Source of the DNA: Plantibacter elymi (nom. nud.) | GTDB taxonomy: Bacteria > Actinomycetota > Actinomycetes > Actinomycetales > Microbacteriaceae | Direction of reading: 5' to 3' | DNA: 64,000 nucleotides | Assembly: GCF_900177795.1 (NCBI RefSeq) | Contig: NZ_FXWJ01000004.1 | Location: forward strand, 186,001 to 250,000 | In this document: positions 53,491-62,651 of the stretch, piece by piece | Layout of the letters: each line of letters opens with the position of its first letter | How positions within the stretch are numbered: the stretch's first letter is position 1 | Position numbers and translations under genes: made by a program | The notes under the pieces: generated by a model | What the model was told of the DNA's origin: nothing | Databases searched by the model: none | What the model saw: only the letters and a program-made list of their open reading frames with translations

Positions 53491-56400
53491 TCACCAGTCG
53501 GTGCCGTTGGTCTGTGCGACATCCCACGTCTTGCCGTCTGACAGACGAGTGAACTTGACGTACAGGGAGAAGTTGGTCTTGCCGTAGAGCCGCGAGAACT
53601 GTGCGCTCCCACTCGCACCGATGTTCTGGCCGTCGAGCGTGCTCACCACGGAACCGTTCTCGTAGAGGTCGAGACGGTAGCTGCCGGCTTCGAAGTCGTT
53701 CCAGTTCACGACGACGCGGTAACAGCCGAACTTGCCGTCACTCGGGCACGTCACCGGACCGGCACCACGACTGATGGACCCGGTGGGGTTCTTCGGCGGC
53801 GGATCGTTGACCGTCACCTGGACCGGCCCGGCCTCGGGACCGGTACCGCCCGGCCCGGTCGCGGAGACGTAGAGCTGGTAGGTGCCGGACGGGACCTGGC
53901 CCTGCATGACCTTGGTGCCCGAGGATTCGCCGGAGTACACCGCGCTCGAGCCCTTCATCACCCGCCATTTGTACGAGTCGACGCGACCTCCGGTGTCCGC
54001 CGGGGCCGACCACCGCATCGTCAGCGTCGACGGGGCGTCGCCCGACGAGTCGATCGAGAGGTTCTGCGGTGCACTCGGGACGCCGTATGCTGTCGCCGTC
54101 TCGGCTCCCGAATCAGCGCTGTTCCCGACCGCATTCTTCGCGTAGGCGCTGAAGGAGTAGCTCTGCCCGTTGGTCACGTCGAAGGAGCAGTCGTTCCCGG
54201 GGGCGCACTGCCGGTCGCCGCCGCCCGTCCACTTCACCCAGTGCGACTCGATCGGCGAACCGTTGCTCGCCGGCGAGCCGCCGACCACGACGACGATCTT
54301 GCCGCTCTTCGCGCTCTTGACCGCGATGGTCGGCGGATCGGGGACGTCCTTCACGATGACGGTGATGCGACCTTGGACCTTCCGGTTGGGGTCGTTCGTC
54401 GCGTCCTGGACCGTGTAGATGACGCTGACGGTCCCGCTCTTCGACGAGCCAGGGGTCACCGTCACCGTGCTCCCGGAGAAGGTCGCCGTCGCTCCACCGG
54501 CCGGCGCGCTCTCCACGGTGGCGTCGACGATCTTGAGGGGGGTGTCGGGGAACGGGTTGTAGTCGTTCGCGAGCACGCTGATCGACTCGGCCTTGTTCTT
54601 GCGGCCTTCTTCGACGCGGTCGTCGATCGCCCGTGGGAGTGGGCGGGTCGACGACACGACCTGCACCTGCACCGATCCGGGGATCGAGTACTCCTTGTAG
54701 GTCACCGTGAAGTTCAAGGTCGCCGACGTCCCCGGCTGCGTGCCCTGCGGCGCGGAGACCGACAACTGCGACCCGGACAGGGAGCCTTGGATACCGGCTG
54801 TGGTCCCGGTGAGCCCCTGGTACGACAGCGCAGCCAGGATCTTCGGGTTCGGGTGGTCGCTCGAGGCGCGGAGGTCGACGACGATCGCCGGTTCACCCGC
54901 CTCGACGGGGATCGTCACCGGGGTGAACGTCGGCGGCACGTCCTCGAGGTTCGGGTCGCCCACCGTGATCGGCAGCGTGAGCAGCTTGCTCTCGCGGCCG
55001 TCCGTGGCCTCGAAGCTCACCGAGGCGGGTCCGCGGTAGTCCTTCGCCGGGGTGAAGGTGATCGTGGCGTCGTCGACGTAGCTCGAGGTGCCGTTACTGC
55101 GGAAGTTGACGACGCTGCCCTCGGAGGCGATCGTGACGGGCTTCCCGGACGGCGCCTCGGTGATGTCGGAGAGCTTCCAGGCGCGCGTCTCGTTGACCTT
55201 GACGATCTGCTCCGGCAACGGACTCTTCATCCGCGGTGGCTCGCCGTCGGTCGCGGCCGGCACGATGATGAACGCGGCACCGCTCAGCTGGGTCACCGGA
55301 TCCGTCAATCGATAGGCGATCGCCTGGCGTCGGTCGGTGAGGGTCACCCGGATGGTGCCGCCGTCGCGGACCTCGCCGGAGGCGGCGTTCACACCTTCGA
55401 GGCTCGGCTGCAGGTCGTCGATCAGCCCACCGGGGTTCTGCGCGCCGTCGAGGACGTCGATGTCGATGGTCTTCTTGCCGACGATGTCGGCGTCCTCGAG
55501 GACGTGGTCATCCGCCTCGGGGAATTGCGGCTTCGCGTCCTTCGTCACCTTGACCTGGATGTAGGCGCTGTCGATGCCACCCTTGCCGTTGGTGATCTGG
55601 TATCGGACGGTGAAGAACGCCTCCTCCTCCGGCACTTCGATGACGACACGGCTCTTGCTGACCTCGGCGGTGAGGCCGTCATCCACCGAGAGCAGTTTCG
55701 GAGCGAGCTTGAGTGTGTACCCGTTCGGGTCGGAGTCGTTCGAGAGCACCGGAACGGAGGCCACCTTGCCCGGGAGGACCTCGATGTAGTCGTCGACCGC
55801 GTTCGGTTGGCCGTCGACCTCGGGACGCCCGATGACGCCGATCTTGATCGTGCCCACGGCGACCGCGCCGTAGGTGTCCTTGACCCGGTACTGGAAGGTG
55901 TCGGTCCCGGAGGAGTCCGGAGCCGCCTCATAGACGAACCAGGTGCTCCCCTGCTCGATGACGCGACCGAGCAACGGTGCGGAGGCGATGTCGTCGACGA
56001 CGACGGAGTCACCGTTCGGGTCCAGGCCGTCGAGCGGGACGTCCACGCGGACCGTCGCACCCGCGAACACGCGCGAGGTGAGCAGCTGCGGCACGGGCGG
56101 CTGGTTGTTCTTCTTGTCCTCGCCGACCACGTTGAAGGTGACCGTCGCCGTGTCGGCCTCGCCGAATGTGTCGGAGACGCGGTACGTCGTCGTGTAGGTG
56201 CCCGGTTCGCTCGGCGCCTGGAAGCGGACCTCGTCGTCGTCGACGAAGGCGAGGCCGGCGGTCGGATCTTCGACGAGCTGGCGGTCGACGAGCATGACCG
56301 CCGCGTCCGGGTGGTAGTCGTTCTCGAGCACCGCGACGTTGGCGATGTCGCCCGCGCGGACGACGACCGCATCGTCGGTGGCGACCGGTGCCTGATGCTT

Positions 56401-58737
56401 CGGCAGGGGTGGCACCGGGACGACCGTCACGGCCGCGGTCGCGGACGAGGTGCCGTCGGACACGACGTAGGTGAACTGCAGCTGCTGCTCGATCGGCGCG
56501 GAGGAGGAGACGCGGATGACCGCGCTGTCGAGGACCTCGACGGACAACGAGGTCGACTCGTCGGGAACGGAGACGGACTGCACGGCGAGCACCTGCCCGC
56601 CCGGCGACTCGTCGTTGGCCAGGACCGGGATCGTGATCGTCTCGTTCGGACGCAGGTACCCTTCGTCCTTGACAGCGACCGGCGGCCGCACATCGGTGGG
56701 CTTCTCGAGGACGTCGACGCGGATGAGCCCGATGCTCGAGGCGATGCCGGCGCCGAGCGTGTACTTCAGGTAGTAGGTGCCCGGCTCGTTCGAGGAGACC
56801 GTGACGGACTGTTTCTCGAGGCTCGGCGAGGACACGAGACCGCCCTGCAACGCTTCGACGCCGATGAGACCGAGCGGGGCCCCACTCGGTGACTGGTCGT
56901 TCGCCAGCGGTTGGACGAGCGCGGACTCGCCGACGAAGGTCGAGACGAAGTCGGGTGTGCCGATCGGACTCAGGGCTCCGGCGGGCTGCACGTCGACCTT
57001 GAGAGTGCCCTCCGCCGAGTTGACTCCGTCGGACACGACGAACTTGACGTCGCGCGGGCCCATCTCGGGCGAGGCGTGCGTGAACGTGACGAAGCCGTCC
57101 GGGGTGAACCGGACGAGGTCGCTGGACGCCGGCGAGGCCGACTGGAGGAAGATGTCGTCGCCGTCGGGATCACGCCAGTCGGCGAGCACGTTGTAGGTGA
57201 CCGTCTGCCCGGCCTCGACCGAGACGGCGGCCTCTCGATGGGACGTCGGCGGCTCGTTGACCTCGGGTGGTTTGATGGCGATGCTCACGTTCGCTTCGGC
57301 CACGCCGCCTGGGCGGCCGTCGTTGACGGAGTAGCGGAACGAGGTCGTCCCGGCCACGAAGCCCTCGGCCGGGGTGAACTGGAGCGCGCGCCCGCCGTCG
57401 ATGTACTCCAGCTTGCCGGTCTCGGCCGCGACGTCGCTCGTGTTCTGGATCGTCAGGACGTCGCCGTCGGCGTCGGAATCGTTGTCGAGCAGCGGCAGGA
57501 CGGTCGCGCGACCCGGGCGGACGCCGAACGCGTCGTCGCGGGCGATGGGCGGACGGTTCTCCTCGGTGCGCTCCGCGAGCGTGTCCTCGAAGGACTGCTC
57601 GGAGGCCTTCTCATCGCCGTCCTCGCCGTCCTCCTCCTGTGGGGGCGTCACCTCGTCCCAGTTGTCGACGAGGCGCATGTTCGCCTGCACGAGCCAGGAG
57701 TTGCCGGTCTGGACGTTGTTCAGCGCGATCACCGAGCGGTTCACCCGGAAGACGAGCTGCTGCCCGACGGTCTCCGGGTTGATGTCGGCGATGACCGGCT
57801 TCTTGTCGGCGCACTCGGCCGCATACCGGCTGGAGGAGGCCCACGCACCGTGCATGCAGCCGTCGAGGTTGACCGGTGCCGTGACCTCGGCCGCACTCGT
57901 CGCCTCGGTGACGACGTCCGCGTCGAGCACCTCCGGGTCGCCGCCACCGAGCGGGATGCGGACGAGGGAGTCGCCGGTCGCGATGACGGCCGCGTCGTCC
58001 GACGCCGACGGCTCCTGGATCTTCAGCGGCTTGCCCGGCAGCTCGACGACGGAGCCGTCCTGCTTCACGAGGTCGCCGGACTTCACGTCGAGGATGACCG
58101 CCTGCTCACCAGCCGCACTCAACTGGTAGTCGTCGAGTTTCGGGAGCTTCGACTCGGTCTTCGTGCCGTCGGGCAGGATGCGGTAGAGGATCCCCTTGGC
58201 AGGCGCGACCGCGAGGATGGTGCCGGTCGAGGTGACGACCGCCTGGCCGGCCTTGCCGATGGAGACGATCGGCTTGGTCTCGGTGGGGTCGAACCGGAGT
58301 TCCCCGGCGGCGTCGACGGACCAGAGCTTGCCGGTCTCCCCCGCGACGACCGAGAGTCGGTCGCCGCCGTAGTGCACCGTCGCGCCGGTCGGCAGCGAGA
58401 CGCGCTGGATGAGGCTCGTGAAGGCCGGGTCGATGCGTTCGAGCGAGGAGAGCGCCTTGTCCTGGAGGAAGACGTCGTCGCCGTCCTGCAGCACGTCGGC
58501 GTTGTTGGACGCCGTCGACACCGCTCCGTCGAGTTCGGAGATCTGATCGTTGAGACGCCCTGCGAGGAGCGACTCGCCGTTGGTGACCCAGACGTCGCGG
58601 GACTCGAGATCCACCTCCGTGACCGGGAAGCCCTGGTGGATGAGCGCGGCGGTCACCGGTACGGCGACGAGGACCGACAGGGCCGTGATCGAGGCCGCGG
58701 TCTTGCGTTTGCGCAGCCAGGCACTCCAGTTGCTCAC
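53491..58737 (-). CDS. Giant membrane-anchored Ig-like/FnIII repeat protein with N-terminal propeller-like region
   Basis: 1748 residues from GTG 58737 (GGGGG upstream). A basic start then one hydrophobic helix (about 15-35, ITALSVLVAVPVTAALI) anchors it with the bulk outside; no LPXTG. Residues about 40-370 are beta-rich and look like a WD/PQQ-type propeller. From about 400 to 1450 run some ten Ig/cadherin-like modules, several of the tandem-95 type with acidic, probably Ca-binding turns (VLPLLDNDSDADGDVL, VPVLSNDSDPNGYTL, ISVLANDYNPFPDTP). Two FnIII-like domains follow (for example PSAPQNLSIDSSGDAPSTL). Between the FHA/kinase genes and moxR, it is the probable surface effector of the cluster. 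Adhesion, wall-spanning or sensory role is inferred. Confidence 0.85.
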   Translation of the reverse strand: MSNWSAWLRKRKTAASITALSVLVAVPVTAALIHQGFPVTEVDLESRDVWVTNGESLLAGRLNDQISELDGAVSTASNNADVLQDGDDVFLQDKALSSLERIDPAFTSLIQRVSLPTGATVHYGGDRLSVVAGETGKLWSVDAAGELRFDPTETKPIVSIGKAGQAVVTSTGTILAVAPAKGILYRILPDGTKTESKLPKLDDYQLSAAGEQAVILDVKSGDLVKQDGSVVELPGKPLKIQEPSASDDAAVIATGDSLVRIPLGGGDPEVLDADVVTEATSAAEVTAPVNLDGCMHGAWASSSRYAAECADKKPVIADINPETVGQQLVFRVNRSVIALNNVQTGNSWLVQANMRLVDNWDEVTPPQEEDGEDGDEKASEQSFEDTLAERTEENRPPIARDDAFGVRPGRATVLPLLDNDSDADGDVLTIQNTSDVAAETGKLEYIDGGRALQFTPAEGFVAGTTSFRYSVNDGRPGGVAEANVSIAIKPPEVNEPPTSHREAAVSVEAGQTVTYNVLADWRDPDGDDIFLQSASPASSDLVRFTPDGFVTFTHASPEMGPRDVKFVVSDGVNSAEGTLKVDVQPAGALSPIGTPDFVSTFVGESALVQPLANDQSPSGAPLGLIGVEALQGGLVSSPSLEKQSVTVSSNEPGTYYLKYTLGAGIASSIGLIRVDVLEKPTDVRPPVAVKDEGYLRPNETITIPVLANDESPGGQVLAVQSVSVPDESTSLSVEVLDSAVIRVSSSAPIEQQLQFTYVVSDGTSSATAAVTVVPVPPLPKHQAPVATDDAVVVRAGDIANVAVLENDYHPDAAVMLVDRQLVEDPTAGLAFVDDDEVRFQAPSEPGTYTTTYRVSDTFGEADTATVTFNVVGEDKKNNQPPVPQLLTSRVFAGATVRVDVPLDGLDPNGDSVVVDDIASAPLLGRVIEQGSTWFVYEAAPDSSGTDTFQYRVKDTYGAVAVGTIKIGVIGRPEVDGQPNAVDDYIEVLPGKVASVPVLSNDSDPNGYTLKLAPKLLSVDDGLTAEVSKSRVVIEVPEEEAFFTVRYQITNGKGGIDSAYIQVKVTKDAKPQFPEADDHVLEDADIVGKKTIDIDVLDGAQNPGGLIDDLQPSLEGVNAASGEVRDGGTIRVTLTDRRQAIAYRLTDPVTQLSGAAFIIVPAATDGEPPRMKSPLPEQIVKVNETRAWKLSDITEAPSGKPVTIASEGSVVNFRSNGTSSYVDDATITFTPAKDYRGPASVSFEATDGRESKLLTLPITVGDPNLEDVPPTFTPVTIPVEAGEPAIVVDLRASSDHPNPKILAALSYQGLTGTTAGIQGSLSGSQLSVSAPQGTQPGTSATLNFTVTYKEYSIPGSVQVQVVSSTRPLPRAIDDRVEEGRKNKAESISVLANDYNPFPDTPLKIVDATVESAPAGGATATFSGSTVTVTPGSSKSGTVSVIYTVQDATNDPNRKVQGRITVIVKDVPDPPTIAVKSAKSGKIVVVVGGSPASNGSPIESHWVKWTGGGDRQCAPGNDCSFDVTNGQSYSFSAYAKNAVGNSADSGAETATAYGVPSAPQNLSIDSSGDAPSTLTMRWSAPADTGGRVDSYKWRVMKGSSAVYSGESSGTKVMQGQVPSGTYQLYVSATGPGGTGPEAGPVQVTVNDPPPKNPTGSISRGAGPVTCPSDGKFGCYRVVVNWNDFEAGSYRLDLYENGSVVSTLDGQNIGASGSAQFSRLYGKTNFSLYVKFTRLSDGKTWDVAQTNGTDW

Positions 58738-58839
58738 GGTCCCCCAGGTGATGTTCGGTCAAGCATCGGTCGATGCGCCACGCTGCAAACGCGGAGTCAC
58801 TCTAACAAAGAAGTCAGCCATGGAAAACGGTTGCGAGGG

Positions 58840-59601
58840 TCAACCACGAACCGGTTGCCCCCCGCCGACGTCCGCCTGATCGGCGTGGTCGAGGAGCGGG
58901 AGGTCGCTGGCGTCCACGAGACGGGTCGAGACCGCGTACTCGACCAGCCGTGCACGACGGCCGGTCGCGAGCTTCCCCGGCCCGCCGCGGAGCCCCTGGA
59001 CGCCGAACTTGTCGAGCTTGTCGCAGACGTTGTCGAGTTTGCGGTTGAAGGTGGTCTGGCTCCAGCCGAGGCGGGCGGCAGCGGCGGCCGACGCCGGGAT
59101 CTCGCCGCGGCCGGGCGACGCCTGGCGCAGGACGTCCTCGGCCAGGGCGACGATGAGGAGGCGCTGGCTGCTCGTCAGGTGGATCGGCCCGACCGTCGTG
59201 GTCCCGGCGGTCGTCGTCGAGAGCTGCGACGGACTGAAGTACTCGAGGTCCGAGGTGATCGTGAAGTCGTAGGTCGTCGTCCCGGCACTGAACAACACCT
59301 GCAGCTCGGGGAACACGATCGGGAGCCGCGCACCGGGCGCGAGCCACGCCTGCACGTTGCCGGTCGTGTCCGTCACCGTCGCGGAGAGGGTGTTCCCGAT
59401 GTTCGTGAGCCACCAGAGACCGGCATCGAAGGTGACACTGAGGAAGGTGCGGTGCAGGAATGGGTTCTCGTCGACGACGAGGTCGCCCTCGCGACCGATC
59501 AGGAACGGCTTGCGTGCGTCCACGGCGTACTCCTCGCCGCAGAACTCGACGCGCACCGCCGTCTTCGCCGTCGCCGTGTCCGTCGCTTCGTCCGTGCTCA
59601 T
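58840..59601 (-). CDS. FHA-like domain fused to C-terminal helix-turn-helix
   Basis: 253 residues, no membrane segment. Residues about 15-115 resemble a forkhead-associated domain (FLIGREGDLVVDENPFLHRT, then LWWLTNIGN), though the usual Ser-x-x-His and Asn-Gly positions are degenerate. Residues about 140-220 look like a helix-turn-helix: LTSSQRLLIVALAEDVLRQ, then AAAAARLGWSQTTFNRKLDN. The combination suggests a phosphothreonine-responsive DNA-binding regulator of the adjacent kinase. ATG 59601 with AGGGGGA upstream, 39 bases after the kinase. A possible promoter (TAGAGT at 58799-58804) lies downstream of it, ahead of the giant gene, and could be its target. DNA binding is inferred. Confidence 0.75.
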   Translation of the reverse strand: MSTDEATDTATAKTAVRVEFCGEEYAVDARKPFLIGREGDLVVDENPFLHRTFLSVTFDAGLWWLTNIGNTLSATVTDTTGNVQAWLAPGARLPIVFPELQVLFSAGTTTYDFTITSDLEYFSPSQLSTTTAGTTTVGPIHLTSSQRLLIVALAEDVLRQASPGRGEIPASAAAAARLGWSQTTFNRKLDNVCDKLDKFGVQGLRGGPGKLATGRRARLVEYAVSTRLVDASDLPLLDHADQADVGGGQPVRG

Positions 59602-59640
59602 CGTGTGGTCCCCCTGTGGTCGGTCATCGTCTCGCTCCCG

Positions 59641-61284
59641 CTACTGCTGCGAGCACATCTCGAGTGGATCGGGCGAGGTGACGCCGCCCCGGACGATCAC
59701 CACCTCGATGCACAGCTGCGCGCCCGGAGCGCTCGGTTTCAGGTCGACCGCGTAGGTCGAGGTCGGCACCTTCGGCGAATTCTTGCCGCTGCTCGTCACC
59801 TGGTAGATGTACGAGTCGCCGTCCTGCGGATCCGGGTTGTCCCAGATGAACGTGACGACGCTGCCGTCCTCGCTGATGTTCACCCCGAACGGCTTCGGCG
59901 AGGGGACGTCGCTCAGTTGAATGGGCGCCCCGGTCGCGGCGGCCGTCGGCTTCGGGTCGGCCGCCGCTCCCTGCCAGATGATCCCGGCCGCGATCCCGCC
60001 GACCGCGAGCACCGCGACACCGCCCACGACGAGGAGGCGGGTCAGTCGGCGGCGTCCGGCACGTCCGGCCGCATCGGCATCGGGGTCCTCCGTGGGAACC
60101 GCAGCGGCGGTCTCGAGACGGACGCGGCGGATCGTCTCGGAGGGCACCGCTGCCGCACCGACGGTGATCGGGGCCGACGGCTGGATCGGTTGGACGAGCG
60201 GCCCGGCCGAACGCACGACCGTCTCGTCGCCGATCGACGGCTGCACACTCGGCACGCCCGGTCGCGGCTGGGCCTCGACCGTCGGGACCTGCCGGACCCG
60301 GGTCTCGTCCGACGCACTGCTGGACGTGTCCGGTCGGGAGGCCTGCGACTGCGGCTGGACGAGGTTCGGGATGTCGATGGGCGTCGGCGCGTAGGCCAGC
60401 TCCATCTCGACCCGCTGCAGCGCCCGCGCGAAGTCGACGGCGCTCTCGAAGCGGTTGGCGCGGTCCTTCGCGAGGCCCTTCTGCAGCGTCGCGACGAGGG
60501 ACGCCGGCGCGTCGTCGCGCCCGAGCGGCGTGACGGTCCCGCGCTCGATCCGGCTGATGAGGTCGGCAGCACCGTTCGACTGCCCGGGGATCTCGAACGG
60601 CGTGCGTCCGGCGAGCAGCGTGTAGGCCGTCGCGGCCAGGGAGAAGACGTCGGATCGGACGTCGGGATGCGGCTCGTCCTCGAACATCTCGGGCGGCGAC
60701 CAGGGGATCGAGAGACCGACCGTCTGCGTGCCCGAGGCCCCCGTCGAACCGACGTCGCCAGGGCGCCCGGGGCCGGCCGTCGACGGGACCTCGAGTTCGA
60801 CGGCCTGCGAGATGCCGAAGTCGGTCAGCGCCGGCCAACCGTATGCGTTCGTGAGCACGTTGGCCGGTTTGATGTCGCGGTGGAGGATACCGGCCGCGTG
60901 GGCGGTCGCCACCGCACTGGCCAGACGGACGCCGGTCCGCAGTGCGTCGGCGACGGCGAACCGCCGCAGCTTCGCCTGCTCGGCGAGGCTCGGCCCCGCG
61001 CAGTACTCCATCGCGAGGTACGGTCGGCCGTCCGGGGCGACGTCCGCCGTGTAGATCGTGACGATGTACGGGTGCGCGGAGAGCTGCGCCATGAGGTTCG
61101 CCTCGGCGACGAAGGCCTCGCGGGTCTGCTCGCTGAGGTGCTCGGCGAGGAGTACCTTGACGGCGACCTGACGCCTCGGCAACTGCTGCTCGTAGAGGAA
61201 GACGTCGGAGAACCCACCGGCTCCGAGCTGTCGTTCGAACCGCAGCCCGGGGATGGCCGGCGGTTGCGAGGGTGAGCGGCGCAC
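59641..61284 (-). CDS. Transmembrane Ser/Thr protein kinase with extracellular FnIII-like domain
   Basis: 547 residues, PknB-type. Kinase domain about 12-275: Gly loop LGAGGFSDVF, Lys43 in VAVKVL, catalytic HRDIKPANVL (135-144), DFG at 155-157, and PPEMF after a Gly/Ser/Thr-rich activation loop with several likely autophosphorylation threonines. A Pro/Ser/Thr-rich linker leads to one membrane helix (RLLVVGGVAVLAVGGIAAGI) and an external domain of about 100 residues (VTFIWDNPDPQDGDSYIYQV) that looks FnIII-like rather than PASTA. GTG 61284 is one base past the FHA gene stop. With PP2C and FHA genes it forms a complete phospho-signalling set. Confidence 0.93.
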   Translation of the reverse strand: MRRSPSQPPAIPGLRFERQLGAGGFSDVFLYEQQLPRRQVAVKVLLAEHLSEQTREAFVAEANLMAQLSAHPYIVTIYTADVAPDGRPYLAMEYCAGPSLAEQAKLRRFAVADALRTGVRLASAVATAHAAGILHRDIKPANVLTNAYGWPALTDFGISQAVELEVPSTAGPGRPGDVGSTGASGTQTVGLSIPWSPPEMFEDEPHPDVRSDVFSLAATAYTLLAGRTPFEIPGQSNGAADLISRIERGTVTPLGRDDAPASLVATLQKGLAKDRANRFESAVDFARALQRVEMELAYAPTPIDIPNLVQPQSQASRPDTSSSASDETRVRQVPTVEAQPRPGVPSVQPSIGDETVVRSAGPLVQPIQPSAPITVGAAAVPSETIRRVRLETAAAVPTEDPDADAAGRAGRRRLTRLLVVGGVAVLAVGGIAAGIIWQGAAADPKPTAAATGAPIQLSDVPSPKPFGVNISEDGSVVTFIWDNPDPQDGDSYIYQVTSSGKNSPKVPTSTYAVDLKPSAPGAQLCIEVVIVRGGVTSPDPLEMCSQQ

Positions 61285-61285
61285 G

Positions 61286-62641
61286 TCAGCCCTCTCGGAC
61301 GCGCAGCGCGACGCCGCCGCCGAGGTCGATGACGGTCCCGACGATCACCGGTGTCGGCTCCCCCGGTCGCAGGGACTGCGGCGCCTGACCGGGCAGGACG
61401 ACCTGTGTGCCGTTCCGCGAGTGAAGGTCGGTGACGATGACCGTGCCACCCTCGACCGCGACGCGCACGTGGCTCCGCGAGATGTCGTCTCCCGTGAGGG
61501 TGACGAGCGTCGGGACGACTGACGCCGGGACCTGCGAGACGCTCGGTGCCCGGCCGAGCACGACGGGCGAGGCGAGCGACTGGCGGGTGCCGCCGGGGAG
61601 CTCGAGGTAGGTGAGCGGCGTTGCCGACGGGGTGGACGACCGCGGGGGCGGCGTCTCGGCCGCGCGACGCGCGCGCAATGCGGCGAGATCCTCGGCGAGG
61701 ATCGTGTGGCCGTCGTGGTCGCCGAGGTCCGATGGTTCCACTGCTGCGGGTTCCGGCGTGGCGACGGCGGTGGCTCCCGCCTGTTGGTTCGCCGACTGCT
61801 CGGCCGCAGCGCGTTCGGCGTCGCCGGCCTCGTCGACCGCCGCCGCACCGACCGGACGGAGCACGGTCTGGCCGAACAGGAAGTCGTACCCCTCGTCGAC
61901 GGGCTCATCCGGGGTCGTCGGGGTCTCGTCCGGGTCGTCCTCGTCGTGGAAGAACTGGGTGTCGGAGACGGACGGCACGACGTGGAGCGGCTGAACGGGC
62001 TCGACGTGCGCCACCGGGGTCGCCTCATCGCCGTCCGTCTCGTCGTCCGCGTCGTCCGAGGTCGCCGCGGATGCAGCGGGCTCGGCGGGGGCCGGGACGG
62101 GCGGTGCCGCGAGCTGCTCCGCCGCGGTCGGCGCGCTCGTGGACTCGGTCGGCCGGCGCTCGTCGGCGGCCGGAGCGGCGAGGGAAGCCGTGGTCTCCTC
62201 GTCGAGGGTCGCCGTGATGGAGGTCGTCCAGACGGCTCCCGACCCGAGCGGGAGGCGCACGCCGGACGGGTTCGGCTGGTCGCTCCGGAGCGTGACGCTC
62301 ACCGCGTCCGCGTGGTGTTCCTCGACCCAGGTGGTCGCGCGGGCGCCCAGGACCGTCTCGGTGCCGGCGGCGCTCGTCACGACGGCGGCCGCGAGCCCGC
62401 GAACGATGACCGTCGCGCCCGACTCGTCCCAGACCGCCGCGGCGAACGCGGGCGTGCTCGAGAGACCGCCGGCCGCGAGGCGGTCGACGATCAGCGACAA
62501 CGACGCGTCGCCTGGGAGGTCTGCGGCGAATGCGGCAGCGGCGGTGTCGTCTCCCTGGGCGTCGACCAGCACCAGTCTGCCGGGACCCGCCACAGCGAGC
62601 CAACGGCGGACCTCGGCCGGTTCCATTTCGTACGAGTACAC
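61286..62641 (-). CDS. FHA domain protein with long Pro/Ala/Glu-rich linker
   Basis: About 451 residues from GTG 62641, chosen because AGAGGAG lies 5 bases upstream (GTG 62647 is possible). An N-terminal domain (about 1-170, AVAGPGRLVLVDAQGDDTAA, and WVEEHHADAVSVTL) of unknown fold is followed by an acidic, disordered linker and a C-terminal FHA domain (about 350-450) with all hallmarks: GR in VVLGRAPS, ISRSHVRV, and HSRNGTQVV. It should bind phosphothreonine on the neighbouring kinase or its targets. Cytoplasmic. Located between the phosphatase and kinase genes, with short gaps on both sides. Confidence 0.88.
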   Translation of the reverse strand: MYSYEMEPAEVRRWLAVAGPGRLVLVDAQGDDTAAAAFAADLPGDASLSLIVDRLAAGGLSSTPAFAAAVWDESGATVIVRGLAAAVVTSAAGTETVLGARATTWVEEHHADAVSVTLRSDQPNPSGVRLPLGSGAVWTTSITATLDEETTASLAAPAADERRPTESTSAPTAAEQLAAPPVPAPAEPAASAATSDDADDETDGDEATPVAHVEPVQPLHVVPSVSDTQFFHDEDDPDETPTTPDEPVDEGYDFLFGQTVLRPVGAAAVDEAGDAERAAAEQSANQQAGATAVATPEPAAVEPSDLGDHDGHTILAEDLAALRARRAAETPPPRSSTPSATPLTYLELPGGTRQSLASPVVLGRAPSVSQVPASVVPTLVTLTGDDISRSHVRVAVEGGTVIVTDLHSRNGTQVVLPGQAPQSLRPGEPTPVIVGTVIDLGGGVALRVREG

Positions 62642-62651
62642 GGCCACTCCT

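Noticed and set aside
56911-61275. 1454-codon open frame on the plus strand opposite the giant protein, FHA/HTH and kinase genes
   Set aside because: Asp/Arg/Val/Gly-rich translation typical of the antisense frame of high-GC genes. It runs through three genes with clear domains on the other strand and has no domain of its own.
59641-61284. Kinase as a classical PASTA-type PknB
   Set aside because: The external domain has no PASTA-like repeats and only one compact beta-rich module; the neighbourhood also lacks pbpA, rodA/ftsW and pknA.
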